Assembly: GCF_036206005.1 (NCBI RefSeq) | Contig: NZ_CP108143.1 | Coordinates: 6,725,501 to 6,789,500 of the forward strand | Origin: Streptomyces sp. NBC_00178 | Lineage (GTDB): Bacteria > Actinomycetota > Actinomycetes > Streptomycetales > Streptomycetaceae | DNA length: 64,000 nt | Direction of reading: 5' to 3' | Part shown: one piece after another, positions 51,023 to 60,427 of the stretch | Layout of the letters: each line of letters opens with the position of its first letter | Position numbering within the stretch: the stretch's first letter is position 1 | Made by a program: the position numbers and the translations under genes | Notes under the pieces: model-generated | Database searches by the model: none | What the model saw: only the letters and a program-made list of their open reading frames with translations | Told to the model about the DNA's origin: nothing

Positions 51023-51041
51023 TTAGGGATGCCTAACCTAA
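51023..51041. promoter_or_regulatory. Iron box before the siderophore operon
   Basis: TTAGGGATGCCTAACCTAA, 19 bases, 46 bases upstream of the ATP-grasp start; the right half matches the consensus fully. Confidence 0.88.
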
Positions 51042-51086
51042 GCTCCTCCTCAACTCGCGTCGGACCAGCGCCGGAAGTGACCGCTC

Positions 51087-52289
51087 ATGCAGACGTACGT
51101 GCTCGCCCTCAATCCGACCGACTCGGTCGTCGGTGGCTTCCTTCCGGCCGCTGCGCGGCTCGGCCTGTCCGTGACCCTCCTCACCGACCGGCCCGAGGCT
51201 TACGGACCGGCCGCCGCTCTCGGGCCGGACGTCGAGGTGGCCCGCTGCGACGTACGCGACCACCGCGCGGTGATCACCCACATCTCCCGTCGGGGCGGAC
51301 CCGCCGCGGTCTTCACCAACAGCGACCACCTCCAGACGCAGGCCGCCCTGGCGGCCGACTTCTTCGGGCTGCCCGGGAAGGACTGGCGGGCCGCCCTGCG
51401 CACCAAGGACAAGGCCCTGATGCGCCGTCACCTGGCGGCCGCGGGAGTGGACCGTGTCCTGGCCGTCGAGATCCTGCCCGGTCAGCCGCCGGAGGAGTGC
51501 GCCGAAGCAGGGGGAGTGACCTACCCCTGTGTCGTGAAACCGCGTGAGGGCGTCGCGAGCGAGGACGTCGTGCGGGCGGACAGCCCGTCCGAGCTGCGGC
51601 GCGCGTGCGCGGACATCCGCGGACGCCGCCCGGACGACGCGCTGGTCGTCGAGGAGTTCCTGCCCGGGGAGCTGTACACCATGGAGACCCTGGGTGACGG
51701 CCGGACCCTGCACGTCCTGGGCGGCTTCCGCACCAGACTCTCGCCGCCGCCCCACTTCGTCGAGGAGCGGCTGACATACGTCCCCGCCCATCCCGACCCC
51801 GTGCGGACGCAGATCCTCGACGTGCTCGACGCGCTCGGTGCGGGATTCGGCGCCTGCCACACGGAGTTCGTGGTCCACGAGGGCCGGGCGCGCGTCATAG
51901 AGGTGAACTACCGCGCCATCGGGGACCACTGCGACCTCCTCCTGGCCGAACTGCTGGACATTCCGCTGTTCGAGCTCATCCTCACCACCCACCTCGGGGA
52001 CCGGCTTCCCGGGAACCTGGGGGCCCGCACGGACAGGGCCGCCCGCGTCGACTCCCCGTGTGCCGGCCGTGCGGGGGTGCTGACCTCGGCTCCCGGGCCC
52101 GCCGACCGGACGGAGGGCGGCGTGCGGCTCGCCTACCGCCCCCTGCGCGCGACCGGCGAACGCCACCCGCTGCACCGCACCAACCGCGACTACCTCGGCA
52201 TCCTGCGCACCATCGGCCCGGACCAGGACGCGGTGGACCGCGCGGCCGACACGTTCCTCGCCGCCCAGCGGTGGGAGATCACCCCGTGA
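51087..52289 (+). CDS. ATP-grasp ligase of NIS-siderophore biosynthesis (PvsA-like)
   Basis: 400 residues. An N-terminal Rossmann-like half is followed by an ATP-grasp domain: KDKALMRRHLAAAGVDRVLA, YPCVVKPREGVASEDV, ALVVEEFLPGELYTMETL and VIEVNYRAIGDHCDLL, which provide the Lys and acidic Mg sites. In vibrioferrin biosynthesis PvsA, an ATP-grasp enzyme, is thought to build an alanine/2-oxoglutarate unit; the gene order here matches. ATG 51087 follows GGAAG. Its stop overlaps the next GTG. Confidence 0.88.
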   Translation: MQTYVLALNPTDSVVGGFLPAAARLGLSVTLLTDRPEAYGPAAALGPDVEVARCDVRDHRAVITHISRRGGPAAVFTNSDHLQTQAALAADFFGLPGKDWRAALRTKDKALMRRHLAAAGVDRVLAVEILPGQPPEECAEAGGVTYPCVVKPREGVASEDVVRADSPSELRRACADIRGRRPDDALVVEEFLPGELYTMETLGDGRTLHVLGGFRTRLSPPPHFVEERLTYVPAHPDPVRTQILDVLDALGAGFGACHTEFVVHEGRARVIEVNYRAIGDHCDLLLAELLDIPLFELILTTHLGDRLPGNLGARTDRAARVDSPCAGRAGVLTSAPGPADRTEGGVRLAYRPLRATGERHPLHRTNRDYLGILRTIGPDQDAVDRAADTFLAAQRWEITP

Positions 52290-54142
52290 ACACCCCTCAG
52301 ACCGGCCCGCGCGACGGCCGCCCGTCTCCGGGAGCCGGCGCCCGCCGCCCGCCAGCTCCTCCGCGTCCTGGGGGCCCTGCTGCGCGAAGACGTCGCAGGG
52401 CTGCGCAGTCGCAGCGTGGTCCTCGACCGCACCGACGGTCCGTGGCTGCGGCTTCCCGCCGGCCCCGGCCACGCGCTTCTCCTTCCCGTGCGCGCCGACG
52501 GCTACCAGGGCGTCTGGGCGGCCCGGCTGCCCCTCCTCCGTACGGAACCCGACGGAGCCGACCTGACCACGACCGACGACGTGCTCGCCGCCCTGTCCCG
52601 GCTCGCCGCCCCCGAGGACGCGCCCGGGTACGCGGCCTTCGCCGAGGAGTGCCGCAGCGATCTGGAGGCACGTGAACTGCACGCCGCCACCGAGGACACG
52701 GTCCGGGCCCGGCTGACCGCCGTCCACGGGGCTCTGCCCGCCCACTGGAGCGGGCACTCCGGGACCCTCGCCCTCGACACCGTCGCCGCGAGGACCGACC
52801 ATCCCGTGCACCCCGTGCCGCGGGGCCGCAAAGGGATCGGCGAGCGCGAGATCCGCGCCTACGCACCCGAATTCCACCCTTCCTTCCGCCTCCGGTGGAT
52901 CTCCCTGCCGGCCGCGCGCGTCACGTCCGCCGAGGACGCGGTGCCCGGCGAGCACCGGGGTCCCGCCGCCCCGATCGCGAAGACCCCGCACGGCACGGCC
53001 GGTTCACGCCCGTACGACCTCTGGCCCACGCCGGCGGAACTCGGACTGCCCGCACGCCACCACGTGGGCCACGTCCTGCTCCCCGTCCACCCGCTCACCG
53101 CCGCCGGGCCCCTCCGCGACGCCCTCGACGCGACCGGTCTGACCCCGCACGCGCTCCTCGCCGGACGACCCGCGCTCGACGTCGTCCCGACCCTGTCCAT
53201 GCGCACCGTCGCACTCACCGGCCATCCGGAGACCCATCTCAAACTGCCGCTCGCCACCGCGACCCTGGGCCTGCTCAACCGGCGTACGGTCACCCCCGCC
53301 TCGCTGCTCGACGGCGCGGCCGGGCAGCGCCTCCTCGAAGGTGTCCTGTGCCGCGAGCCCCGGTTCGCCGGGCGTGTCCTGCTCGCCGACGAAAGCCGCT
53401 ACGCCCACGCCGGTCACGAACTCCTGGCGATGCTGCGGCGCACCCAGCCTGCCGGACTCGACGACGCGACCGTCCTCCCGCTCGCCGCGCTGGGGGCTCT
53501 CGCCCCCGACGGCCGCACGGTCGGCGGGCATCTCGCCGACCGCTTCCACGGCGGCGACCAAGTGGCCCTCGCGGACGCCGTCCTGACACTCCTGCTGGAC
53601 TGGCAGACGACGCTGTTCGGGCACGGCATCGCCCTTGAGTCCCACCAGCAGAACCTCTCCCTCGTCATGGGCGGTGGCACGGACGGCCCCCGCCTGCTCC
53701 TGAAGGACAACGACGGCCCACGCGTCAACACCCGGCGGCTGGCGGAGGCGTGGGGAGTCCCGGAACCGACCGCCGAAGGGCTCGGCTTCGCCGACCGGCG
53801 GATCTGCGTGGGCGAGGACGGGCCGGTGGCCGACCTGTTCACCGCCATCACCGTCCACCTCTGCGCGGGCTCCCTGGCCTTCGGGCTCGCGGCACAGGGC
53901 GCGGCGCCCCTGGACAGGATGCTGCGACTCGTACGCGACCGGCTCGCCGAGGCCATCGACCGGACGGCCCGGACCAGGCCCGGGGCGGCGGCCGTGCTCC
54001 GCGCCCGGGTGCTCGACGCGCCCGAACTGCCCGTGAAGGCCATGGTCACCGCCGGCACTCTGCTGACCAAGGCCGGTCCGGCGCCACCGACATCAACAAG
54101 CACTACACCACCGGCCCCAACTACCTCTTGCGGAAGGCATGA
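52286..54142 (+). pseudogene. NIS siderophore synthetase (IucA/IucC family) with two frameshifts
   Basis: A protein of about 618 residues is encoded in three pieces. Translation from GTG 52286 (overlapping the upstream stop) starts MNTPQTGPRDG, but the conserved AARQLLRVLGALLRED is in a different frame, implying one extra base near 52300-52370. The main frame (52416 to about 54075) holds EFHPSFRLRWISLP, PTLSMRTVALTGHPETHLKL, HGIALESHQQNLSL and LLKDNDGPRV. At about 54077 a one-base deletion (GGCCGGTCC, where GGCCCGGTCC is expected) hides the family end TDINKHYTTGPNYLLRKA in a third frame. All active-site blocks survive, so these may be sequencing errors. The family adenylates citrate or similar acids and couples amines or alcohols. 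Confidence 0.85.
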
Positions 54143-54148
54143 ACCCCG

Positions 54149-56011
54149 ATGCCCAGCACCACCACGGACCGCACCCCTGCCCCCGTACTCGCGCACCCGC
54201 CGGACGCCGACGAAGCCGTCGGGCACACCATCCTCAACTGCCTGCTGCGCGAGGCGACCGCGGCGGAGGACCGCACCCTCGACGGTGAGCGGCTGGTCGT
54301 GCGCCTTCCGCACCAGGGCCTCCTGCTGGGCGTCGGCGTGCGCCGCCGCTCGCTGCTGGGCGCCCACCGCTTCACCGGCCCCGTCAGCGCCGCCGGCGGA
54401 CCGGCCGGCCAGGTGTGGGAGACGATCGGCTGGCAGCGGCTCGCCGAACTGGTGCATGCCGAACTCACCCTGCGCACCGGTGTGGAGAACGACGAGTTCC
54501 TGGGCCAGGTGGCAGCCGGCCACCGCGCCGTCTCCAGCGCCCTCGCCCGCAGAGCGGCCCGTGCCGCGGGCGCGCCCGCGGCCCCGGAAGCCGACGGGCG
54601 CCACCCCGGAGTGCTCCTCCCCGGGGCCTGCGCACAGGCGACGGCGCGGCCCGGACCACCTCCTGACCGGGCGCGCGGTCACTCCGGCGGCGGGGACCTG
54701 CCGGAGGCGTCGCTCGCCGCGTATCTGGCGTCCGAGCAGTCACTGCTGCTCGGCCATCGCCACCACCCCACCCCCAAGGCGCACGGCGCCGACCCGGACA
54801 CCTGGACCGCCTACGCCCCCGAGGAAGGAGCCCGCTTCCCGCTGCGGCTGCTCGCCGTCCGCGAGGGGCTCGTCGCCGAGGAGAGCGCCGAGGCCGGGGG
54901 ATCGGCCCCCCTCGACCGGGCCGGGGACGCGCCGCCCGGCTACCGGCTGCTGCCCGCGCACCCCTGGCAGTACCGGCTGCTCGGGGAGCACCCCCTTCTG
55001 CGGGACGCCCTCGCCCGCGGGGACGTGCTCGACCTGGGCACGGCGGGGAGCCGGGTGGTGCCCACCGCATCCGTGCGCACGGTCCACGACGGGCACGTCT
55101 TCCTGAAGTTCAGCCTGGACGTGCGCATCACCAACTGCGTGCGCAAGAACGCCCATTACGAACTCACCGGCGCCGTCGCCCTGACCCGGCTGCTCGAACC
55201 CGTGCTCGCCGATCTGTCCGTACGCCATCCCTCGGCCGGCGTGCTCCGGGAGCCCGCCTACCGGTCCCTGGCCCTGCCCGGAGCCGGCGGGCCTCCCGAC
55301 CGCGCGCTGCTCGAAGGCCTCGGCGTCATCGTCAGGGAGGGCCTCGGCCGCCACACCCCCGCGGGCACGACCCCGCTGCTGGCCGCCGCGATGGCCGACG
55401 AGTACCCACTCGGCCCGGGAAGGGTCTCCGAACTGCTCGCGGGGGCGGGACCGGGCGAGGCCGCACGCTGGTGGCGCCGCTACACGGAGCTGCTGATGCC
55501 GCCGGTCCTGACCGCGTTCTTCCGGCACGGTGTGGTCCTCGAACCCCACCTGCAGAACGTCGTGGTGTGCGTGGACGGTGCCGGTGTCCCCGCGCGGGTG
55601 CTGTTCCGCGACCTCGAAGGCACCAAACTCCTGGCCTCGCACCACGCCTCCGCACTCGACGCGCTCCCGCGCGAGGTCGCCGGCCCGCTGACCTACGACC
55701 AGGAACGCGGCTGGGACAGGGTCGCCTACTGCCTGTTCGTGAACCACCTCGCGGAGATCCTCGCCGCCGTGGCCGACCTCCATCCCGCGGCCGAACCCGC
55801 CCTCTGGCAGCAGGTGCGCGCCACCCTGACGCGGAGCGCCGACGCCCTGGGCGGACCGGCGGAACTGCGCCGGCTGCTCGCCGGGGCGCCGCTGCCCGCC
55901 AAGGCCAACCTGCTCACCCGGTGGAGCCGCTCGGCGGACCGCGACGCCGGGTACGTCCGCCTGAGCTCCCCGTTCGCCCCGAGCCCGGCCGGCCGGCCCC
56001 GCTCCCACTGA
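54149..56011 (+). CDS. NIS siderophore synthetase (IucA/IucC family)
   Basis: 620 residues, intact. Motifs: SEQSLLLGHRHHPTPKAHGA (HPxxK), LLPAHPWQYRLL, PTASVRTVHDGHVFLKFSLD, HGVVLEPHLQNVVV and LFRDLEGTKLL, followed by a FhuF-like C-terminal helical half ending PAKANLLTRW. It forms an amide or ester bond to citrate or another dicarboxylate with ATP. ATG 54149 follows GGAAGG. It begins six bases after the corrected end of the preceding NIS gene, giving the same pair as pvsB/pvsD. Confidence 0.9.
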   Translation: MPSTTTDRTPAPVLAHPPDADEAVGHTILNCLLREATAAEDRTLDGERLVVRLPHQGLLLGVGVRRRSLLGAHRFTGPVSAAGGPAGQVWETIGWQRLAELVHAELTLRTGVENDEFLGQVAAGHRAVSSALARRAARAAGAPAAPEADGRHPGVLLPGACAQATARPGPPPDRARGHSGGGDLPEASLAAYLASEQSLLLGHRHHPTPKAHGADPDTWTAYAPEEGARFPLRLLAVREGLVAEESAEAGGSAPLDRAGDAPPGYRLLPAHPWQYRLLGEHPLLRDALARGDVLDLGTAGSRVVPTASVRTVHDGHVFLKFSLDVRITNCVRKNAHYELTGAVALTRLLEPVLADLSVRHPSAGVLREPAYRSLALPGAGGPPDRALLEGLGVIVREGLGRHTPAGTTPLLAAAMADEYPLGPGRVSELLAGAGPGEAARWWRRYTELLMPPVLTAFFRHGVVLEPHLQNVVVCVDGAGVPARVLFRDLEGTKLLASHHASALDALPREVAGPLTYDQERGWDRVAYCLFVNHLAEILAAVADLHPAAEPALWQQVRATLTRSADALGGPAELRRLLAGAPLPAKANLLTRWSRSADRDAGYVRLSSPFAPSPAGRPRSH

Positions 56012-56071
56012 CCCGCCCCGCCATCCCCTCCCGTACACCCGCGGGCGGGCCCTTCGACGAATGGACCACCG

Positions 56072-57316
56072 GTGCCCCCTTCCCTGCTCACCGAGGCCGT
56101 GCGGGCCGAGGTGCTGAGGCTCGCGCCCGGCGAACTCCCCTGTTACGTACACGATCTGCGGTCGCTCCGCGCTCATGCGGCCGCCGTGCGGGAAGCCCTC
56201 CCGCCGGCGGTGGAGCTGTACTACGCGGCGAAGGCCAACCCCGCACCTCAGGTCCTCACCGCCCTCACCCCGTGGACCGACGGCTTCGAGGTGTCCTCGG
56301 GCGGCGAACTCGCCCATGTCCGGGCCACCGTGCCGGGACGGCCGCTGGCGTTCTCCGGGCCCGGCAAGACCCCCGCTGAACTCGCGGCCGCCCTGGACGC
56401 CGGAGTGGAGCGGGTGCACGCCGAAAGCCTGCACGAGGTGCGGATGCTCATGGCCCTCGCCGCCAAGGGCCACATGCCGGGCCGGAGGCCGGTCCGGGTG
56501 CTGCTGCGCATCGATCCGCCCGTGCCCGACGGGGTGCTGGCGGGCAGCGCCCTCACGATGGGCGGCCGTCCCGCGCCCTTCGGCATGGCGCCGGGTGACG
56601 CGGCGGAGGCCCTGCGCCTGCTCACCGGAACGGACCGCACGGCGATCGAACCCGTGGGTGTGCACGCGCACCTCGCCAGTGGCCTGCCCGCGGACGCGCT
56701 GCTGCGCGTGGCCGGGGCCGTCGTCGACGCGGCTCGCGAACTGTTCCGCGGACACGGAGTGCGGCTGGACGAGGTCACGGTGGGAGGCGGCATGGCCGTG
56801 GACTACACCCGGCCCGCCGAGCGGTTCGACTGGGCCGCCTACGGTGCGGGGCTGGGCGCCCTGGCCCGCCTCCACCCGGGGACACGCCTGCGCGTCGAGC
56901 CCGGACGGGCCCTCACGGCGTACTGCGGGTGGTACGTGACCGAGGTGCTGGACGTGAAGCGCAGCCACGGCGAGGACGTCGCGGTGGTCCGCGGCGGCAC
57001 GCACCACTTCCGGACGCCCGCGGCGAAGGGGCACGACCAGCCCGCCGAGGTGGTGCCGGTCGGCACCTGGCCCCACCCGTGGCCCCGCCCGGTGGCGACG
57101 GGCGATCGCGTGACGGTCGCCGGGCAGCTCTGTACGCCGAAGGACGTGCTTTCCCGGGGCCTGACGGCGCGCGGGCTGCGGGCGGGGGACCGGGTGGCCT
57201 TCGCCCTCGCGGGGGCGTACGCCTGGAACATCTCCCACCGTGACTTCCTGATGCACCCGCCGCCGGTCTTCCGCTTCCTCGGCGCGGCGGGGACGGAAGC
57301 ACCTCCGGAGTGCTAA
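56072..57316 (+). CDS. PLP-dependent decarboxylase, alanine-racemase fold (PvsE-like)
   Basis: 414 residues related to diaminopimelate/ornithine decarboxylases. PLP lysine in LYYAAKANPAPQVL; FEVSSGGELAHV; VGVHAHLASGLP; VTVGGGMAVDY; the catalytic Cys region GQLCTPKDVLS; and the end ALAGAYAWNISHRDFLMH. Close homologues in NIS siderophore clusters (PvsE, SbnH) decarboxylate a citrate-amino-acid conjugate. GTG 56072; the ribosome site is weak. It ends next to an iron box. Confidence 0.88.
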   Translation: MPPSLLTEAVRAEVLRLAPGELPCYVHDLRSLRAHAAAVREALPPAVELYYAAKANPAPQVLTALTPWTDGFEVSSGGELAHVRATVPGRPLAFSGPGKTPAELAAALDAGVERVHAESLHEVRMLMALAAKGHMPGRRPVRVLLRIDPPVPDGVLAGSALTMGGRPAPFGMAPGDAAEALRLLTGTDRTAIEPVGVHAHLASGLPADALLRVAGAVVDAARELFRGHGVRLDEVTVGGGMAVDYTRPAERFDWAAYGAGLGALARLHPGTRLRVEPGRALTAYCGWYVTEVLDVKRSHGEDVAVVRGGTHHFRTPAAKGHDQPAEVVPVGTWPHPWPRPVATGDRVTVAGQLCTPKDVLSRGLTARGLRAGDRVAFALAGAYAWNISHRDFLMHPPPVFRFLGAAGTEAPPEC

Positions 57317-57317
57317 C

Positions 57318-57336
57318 TTAGGTAAGCCTTACCTGA
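57318..57336. promoter_or_regulatory. Iron box before the DUF2470 gene
   Basis: TTAGGTAAGCCTTACCTGA, 19 bases with near-perfect symmetry, ten bases before the ATG of the next gene and two bases after the decarboxylase stop. Confidence 0.9.
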
Positions 57337-57345
57337 GGAGATGAC

Positions 57346-58062
57346 ATGACCGTCGCCCCTGCCCGTACCGCGGAGCTCTCGCACGCCGAGCGGATCCGCT
57401 CCGTCGTCGCGGCCGCCACCTCGCTCGGCCTGACCACCGCCGGCGCGTCCTACGACCTCGTCGCCATGCACGTGGTCGACGACAGGCGGCTCGTGCTCCG
57501 CGTGCCCGACGACACCCCACTCGCCGTGGAGATGGTGTGCGCACCGCACGGGAAGCTGGGCGCGCTGGCCGAGTTCACGGACGTCTCGCCCGTCCGGGCC
57601 TGTGACCGGATCCGTGCCCGGGTCATGCTGTCGGGCGAACTCACCCCCTCCGGCACCCGGCAGGACAACGTCATGATCCTGACCCTGGACCTCGCGCGGG
57701 CCGGCATCCGGCGGAACGGCCGGGTGGACCACGTGCACCCCGACGAGGTGTTCGCCGCCGGCCCGGACGCGCTCGCCCTGGAGGAGGCGGCCATGCTCGG
57801 CCACCTGGACGACGACCACCACGACGTCGTCACCCGGCTCGCCCGGCTGGCCGCCCCCGAGGTCCGCAGAGGGGTGGTCGACGTGCGCCCCTACGCCCTG
57901 GACCGCTACGGCTTCACCCTCCGCTACGAGTACGCCCAGGGGCACCGCGACGCGCGCCTGCTCTTCCCGGTCCCGGTCCGCGACGCCTCGGAGGTCGGGG
58001 TGCAGGTGGAGGCCCTGCTCCTCCGGGCTCGGCACCGCAGGGGCGGCGCCACCCACCTGTGA
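57346..58062 (+). CDS. DUF2470 / HutZ-like flavin-fold protein
   Basis: 238 residues. The C-terminal 80 form a DUF2470 domain (VDHVHPDEVFAAGP, the His pair HDDDHHDV-like LDDDHHDVV, DRYGFTLRYEYAQG). The N-terminal half resembles the split-barrel FMN/heme-binding fold. Related proteins take part in heme breakdown or iron acquisition. ATG 57346 follows GAGGAG, and the iron box overlaps its promoter region, so it is iron-repressed. It likely helps iron release. Confidence 0.85.
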   Translation: MTVAPARTAELSHAERIRSVVAAATSLGLTTAGASYDLVAMHVVDDRRLVLRVPDDTPLAVEMVCAPHGKLGALAEFTDVSPVRACDRIRARVMLSGELTPSGTRQDNVMILTLDLARAGIRRNGRVDHVHPDEVFAAGPDALALEEAAMLGHLDDDHHDVVTRLARLAAPEVRRGVVDVRPYALDRYGFTLRYEYAQGHRDARLLFPVPVRDASEVGVQVEALLLRARHRRGGATHL

Positions 58063-58098
58063 CCGGGGTGTGGCTGCCGGTCCTGTGGCGCGGCACCC

Positions 58099-59466
58099 TC
58101 AGGCGCCGGCCGGGGCGGACGTGCGCCGGCTCTCCGGCAGCTGGCGGTCCAGCACACCTGCCAGATACACGGCGTCCTGTGGGTCATCGGCCCGGAACGT
58201 GAAGGCCCGGAACAGGCGCACCGACTCGACTGCCGCGCCCTCGCGCGCGAGTACGAAGACGAGCGTGAGGAACGCGGCCCGGGCGTTTCCGTCGTCGAAG
58301 GGATGGAAGAAGCAGACGTCGAGGAAGGCCCGCGCCGCGCGGGCGGCCAAGGGAAGTGGACGTCCGCCGTCCGCCGTGCTCCCGGCGAGACAGGCGTCCA
58401 GACGGTCCCGGGTGCCGGCGTCGATGCCGTACCGCTCCCGGCCCCCCTTGGCGAAAGCGGGAAGGGTGCGGAACGGGGGCGGCTCGGGTGTGGCGAGCAC
58501 GCGTCGCTGCCAGGCGCGAAGGAGCTCGAAGTCGAGGGTGGCGCCCCTCGCCGCGTCGGCCCGCACCAGGGCCAGCGCCGCGAGCATGCCGTCCGCGCGC
58601 GCGGGGTCCACGGCGGCGTCGAAGGTCCGTATGTCCTCGGCTGCGCCGTCCCGGGACGGAGGGGCGGGGCCGTCCGTGCGGGTGTCCGGTGCCGCCGGCC
58701 ACGGCACGGTGCCACGCACCGTGAGCCACTCCCGCAGATGGTCCGGCCGGCGCGCGGTCGGCCGCTCGCCGTCATCGGACCGCAGAGACAGGGAGAGCCG
58801 CTCCGCGACGTCCGTGACCAACGCCGTGTCAGGGCCGGTCCAGCTCAGGAATCGTCCTCCGATCGCCTTGTCGACCAGTTCCCCAGCGACATCGGGTGCG
58901 ACACCCCAGTGGGTGAGGAACCAGGTCAGCACCTGACGGCAGTGTCCGTACCAGCCGCTGCCGCAGCCGGTGCGGTCGGTGACCTGGATGATGAGGTTTC
59001 GGGCGGCGCACTCCCACAGGATCCGCTGGTCCTCGACGTCGGCCAGGACCAGGGGATACGCCTCGAACCGCCCCGCGAGACTCTCCAGCCAGTCGCGCCA
59101 CTCGGTCACGGCCGCGACGACACGGTCCAGCGTCTCGTCCGGGGTGCTGACGGAGTCCCGCGGGCAGCACCAGTGCGAGACCGGCCCCCCACCGACGTCG
59201 CCTTCGTCGTTCGACCAGCGCCACCCCGCCACCCAGCGGCCGTAGTGCAGGACGAGTGCCCGGGACATGGCGTCGGCCCAGGGCTGGGCCTTGTCCCGGG
59301 TCCAGGCCGTCATCACCGCGTCGGCGAAAGGGACACGAGGGCGTACGGGAACGCGCCCGGCCGGGCCGAGTACGTGCACCACCTCTTCCACCGATGAGCT
59401 GTCGAAGGGGTGGAGGGCCGGATCCACCTCGTGCCAGTCGAGCGCGTAGGGGGCCAGTTGGGACAT
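58099..59466 (-). CDS. Fic/DOC-family protein
   Basis: About 455 residues. The C-terminal half holds the Fic core FFHPFDDGNARAAFLTLVFV, matching HPFxxGNxR with the catalytic His, so AMP-transfer (or similar NMP transfer) onto protein Tyr/Ser/Thr is chemically possible. The N-terminal 200 residues are an unclassified domain containing Trp-rich (RWVAGWRWSND) and Cys-rich (HWCCPRD) segments. ATG 59466 or GTG 59469 may start it. No obvious antitoxin adjoins; a stand-alone regulator or toxin cannot be decided. Confidence 0.87.
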   Translation of the reverse strand: MSQLAPYALDWHEVDPALHPFDSSSVEEVVHVLGPAGRVPVRPRVPFADAVMTAWTRDKAQPWADAMSRALVLHYGRWVAGWRWSNDEGDVGGGPVSHWCCPRDSVSTPDETLDRVVAAVTEWRDWLESLAGRFEAYPLVLADVEDQRILWECAARNLIIQVTDRTGCGSGWYGHCRQVLTWFLTHWGVAPDVAGELVDKAIGGRFLSWTGPDTALVTDVAERLSLSLRSDDGERPTARRPDHLREWLTVRGTVPWPAAPDTRTDGPAPPSRDGAAEDIRTFDAAVDPARADGMLAALALVRADAARGATLDFELLRAWQRRVLATPEPPPFRTLPAFAKGGRERYGIDAGTRDRLDACLAGSTADGGRPLPLAARAARAFLDVCFFHPFDDGNARAAFLTLVFVLAREGAAVESVRLFRAFTFRADDPQDAVYLAGVLDRQLPESRRTSAPAGA

Positions 59467-59693
59467 CACCGCGTCAGCCTGCGGTGCCGGAGGGTTCCGT
59501 GCAAGCGGATTCGGCCGCGACCTCCAGCCCGGTCCCGCATCCCCGGTTCCTCCTCCGTGAGCCGCCACGCCGCGAAGCGCCGCGTGGTCCGGGGAAGCGT
59601 GCGACGGGGCGTGCATGCTGGTGACCGGGCCGGTGTCGCCGGGCCGGTGTCGGGGCGGGGCGTCCCCGGGGGCCCGCGCGACCACGAAGCGAC

Positions 59694-60236
59694 ATGACGA
59701 GGGGTCAGGTGCCGGAGGACCAGGAGGACCCACGCGCGGCGCAGCCGTCCGGGCCGGACGCGAGCGTGCTCGCGGACCGGCTGAAGGAGCGCATCTACGC
59801 GACGATCACGATGATCGCCGTGGTCGTGGGGCTGTCGTTCAGCGACGCCGGTGCCACGGGGGCGTTCGCCACGGTTCTGACCACGGCGTTCGGGCTGTGG
59901 CTCGCGGCCCTCGTCGCCGACCAGCAGGCGCACCGCACCGTGCACCGCCACCTCGCCACGGGCCGTGAACTCCGCAGGATGCTCTACGTCAGCAGCCCCC
60001 TGCTCTCCTGTGCGGTGGGCCCCGCGGTCATGATCGGGCTCGCGGCCCTCGACGCGCTGTCCTTGTCCGCCGCCCTGCTGACCGCCGCCGGCATCGGCGT
60101 CGTGTCGCTCTTCGCGTGGGGGTGCGCGGGCGGGCTGCGCCTGGGCGGCGGCGTGCTGTTGGCGTTGCTGGCGGGGCTGCTCGACGCGGCGATCGGTGTG
60201 GCGGTCGCCCTCGTCAAGGCTTCCGCCGGGCACTGA
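59694..60236 (+). CDS. Small polytopic membrane protein
   Basis: 180 residues with about five hydrophobic helices (ATITMIAVVVGLSFSDAG, VLTTAFGLWLAALVADQQ and three more after residue 95) and a hydrophilic N-terminus. A His-rich loop QQAHRTVHRHLATGREL follows the second helix. ATG 59694 lies close to the divergent Fic start. I do not recognise the family; a role in stress or transport cannot be assigned. Confidence 0.8.
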   Translation: MTRGQVPEDQEDPRAAQPSGPDASVLADRLKERIYATITMIAVVVGLSFSDAGATGAFATVLTTAFGLWLAALVADQQAHRTVHRHLATGRELRRMLYVSSPLLSCAVGPAVMIGLAALDALSLSAALLTAAGIGVVSLFAWGCAGGLRLGGGVLLALLAGLLDAAIGVAVALVKASAGH

Positions 60237-60427
60237 CGGGGCGGCGCCCGCCCGGGAGGCGGCCCGTCTCGACGCGCCGCGCGGTCTGCGGGCGCGACAC
60301 CGTGGAGCACCTGCACCAGCACGTCCGCACCACGTCCTCGCCGCCCCCGGAGCCAGGTGGCCCCGTGCCCGCGAGGACGGTCCGGATCGGCCGCGTACCG
60401 CTTCGGACCAGGCTGTACGCTGCGGGG

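Noticed and set aside
54740..57256. Long minus-strand open frame across the second NIS synthetase and the decarboxylase
   Set aside because: The plus-strand proteins carry all family motifs; the minus-strand translation is low-complexity Gly/Arg-rich with no recognisable domain.
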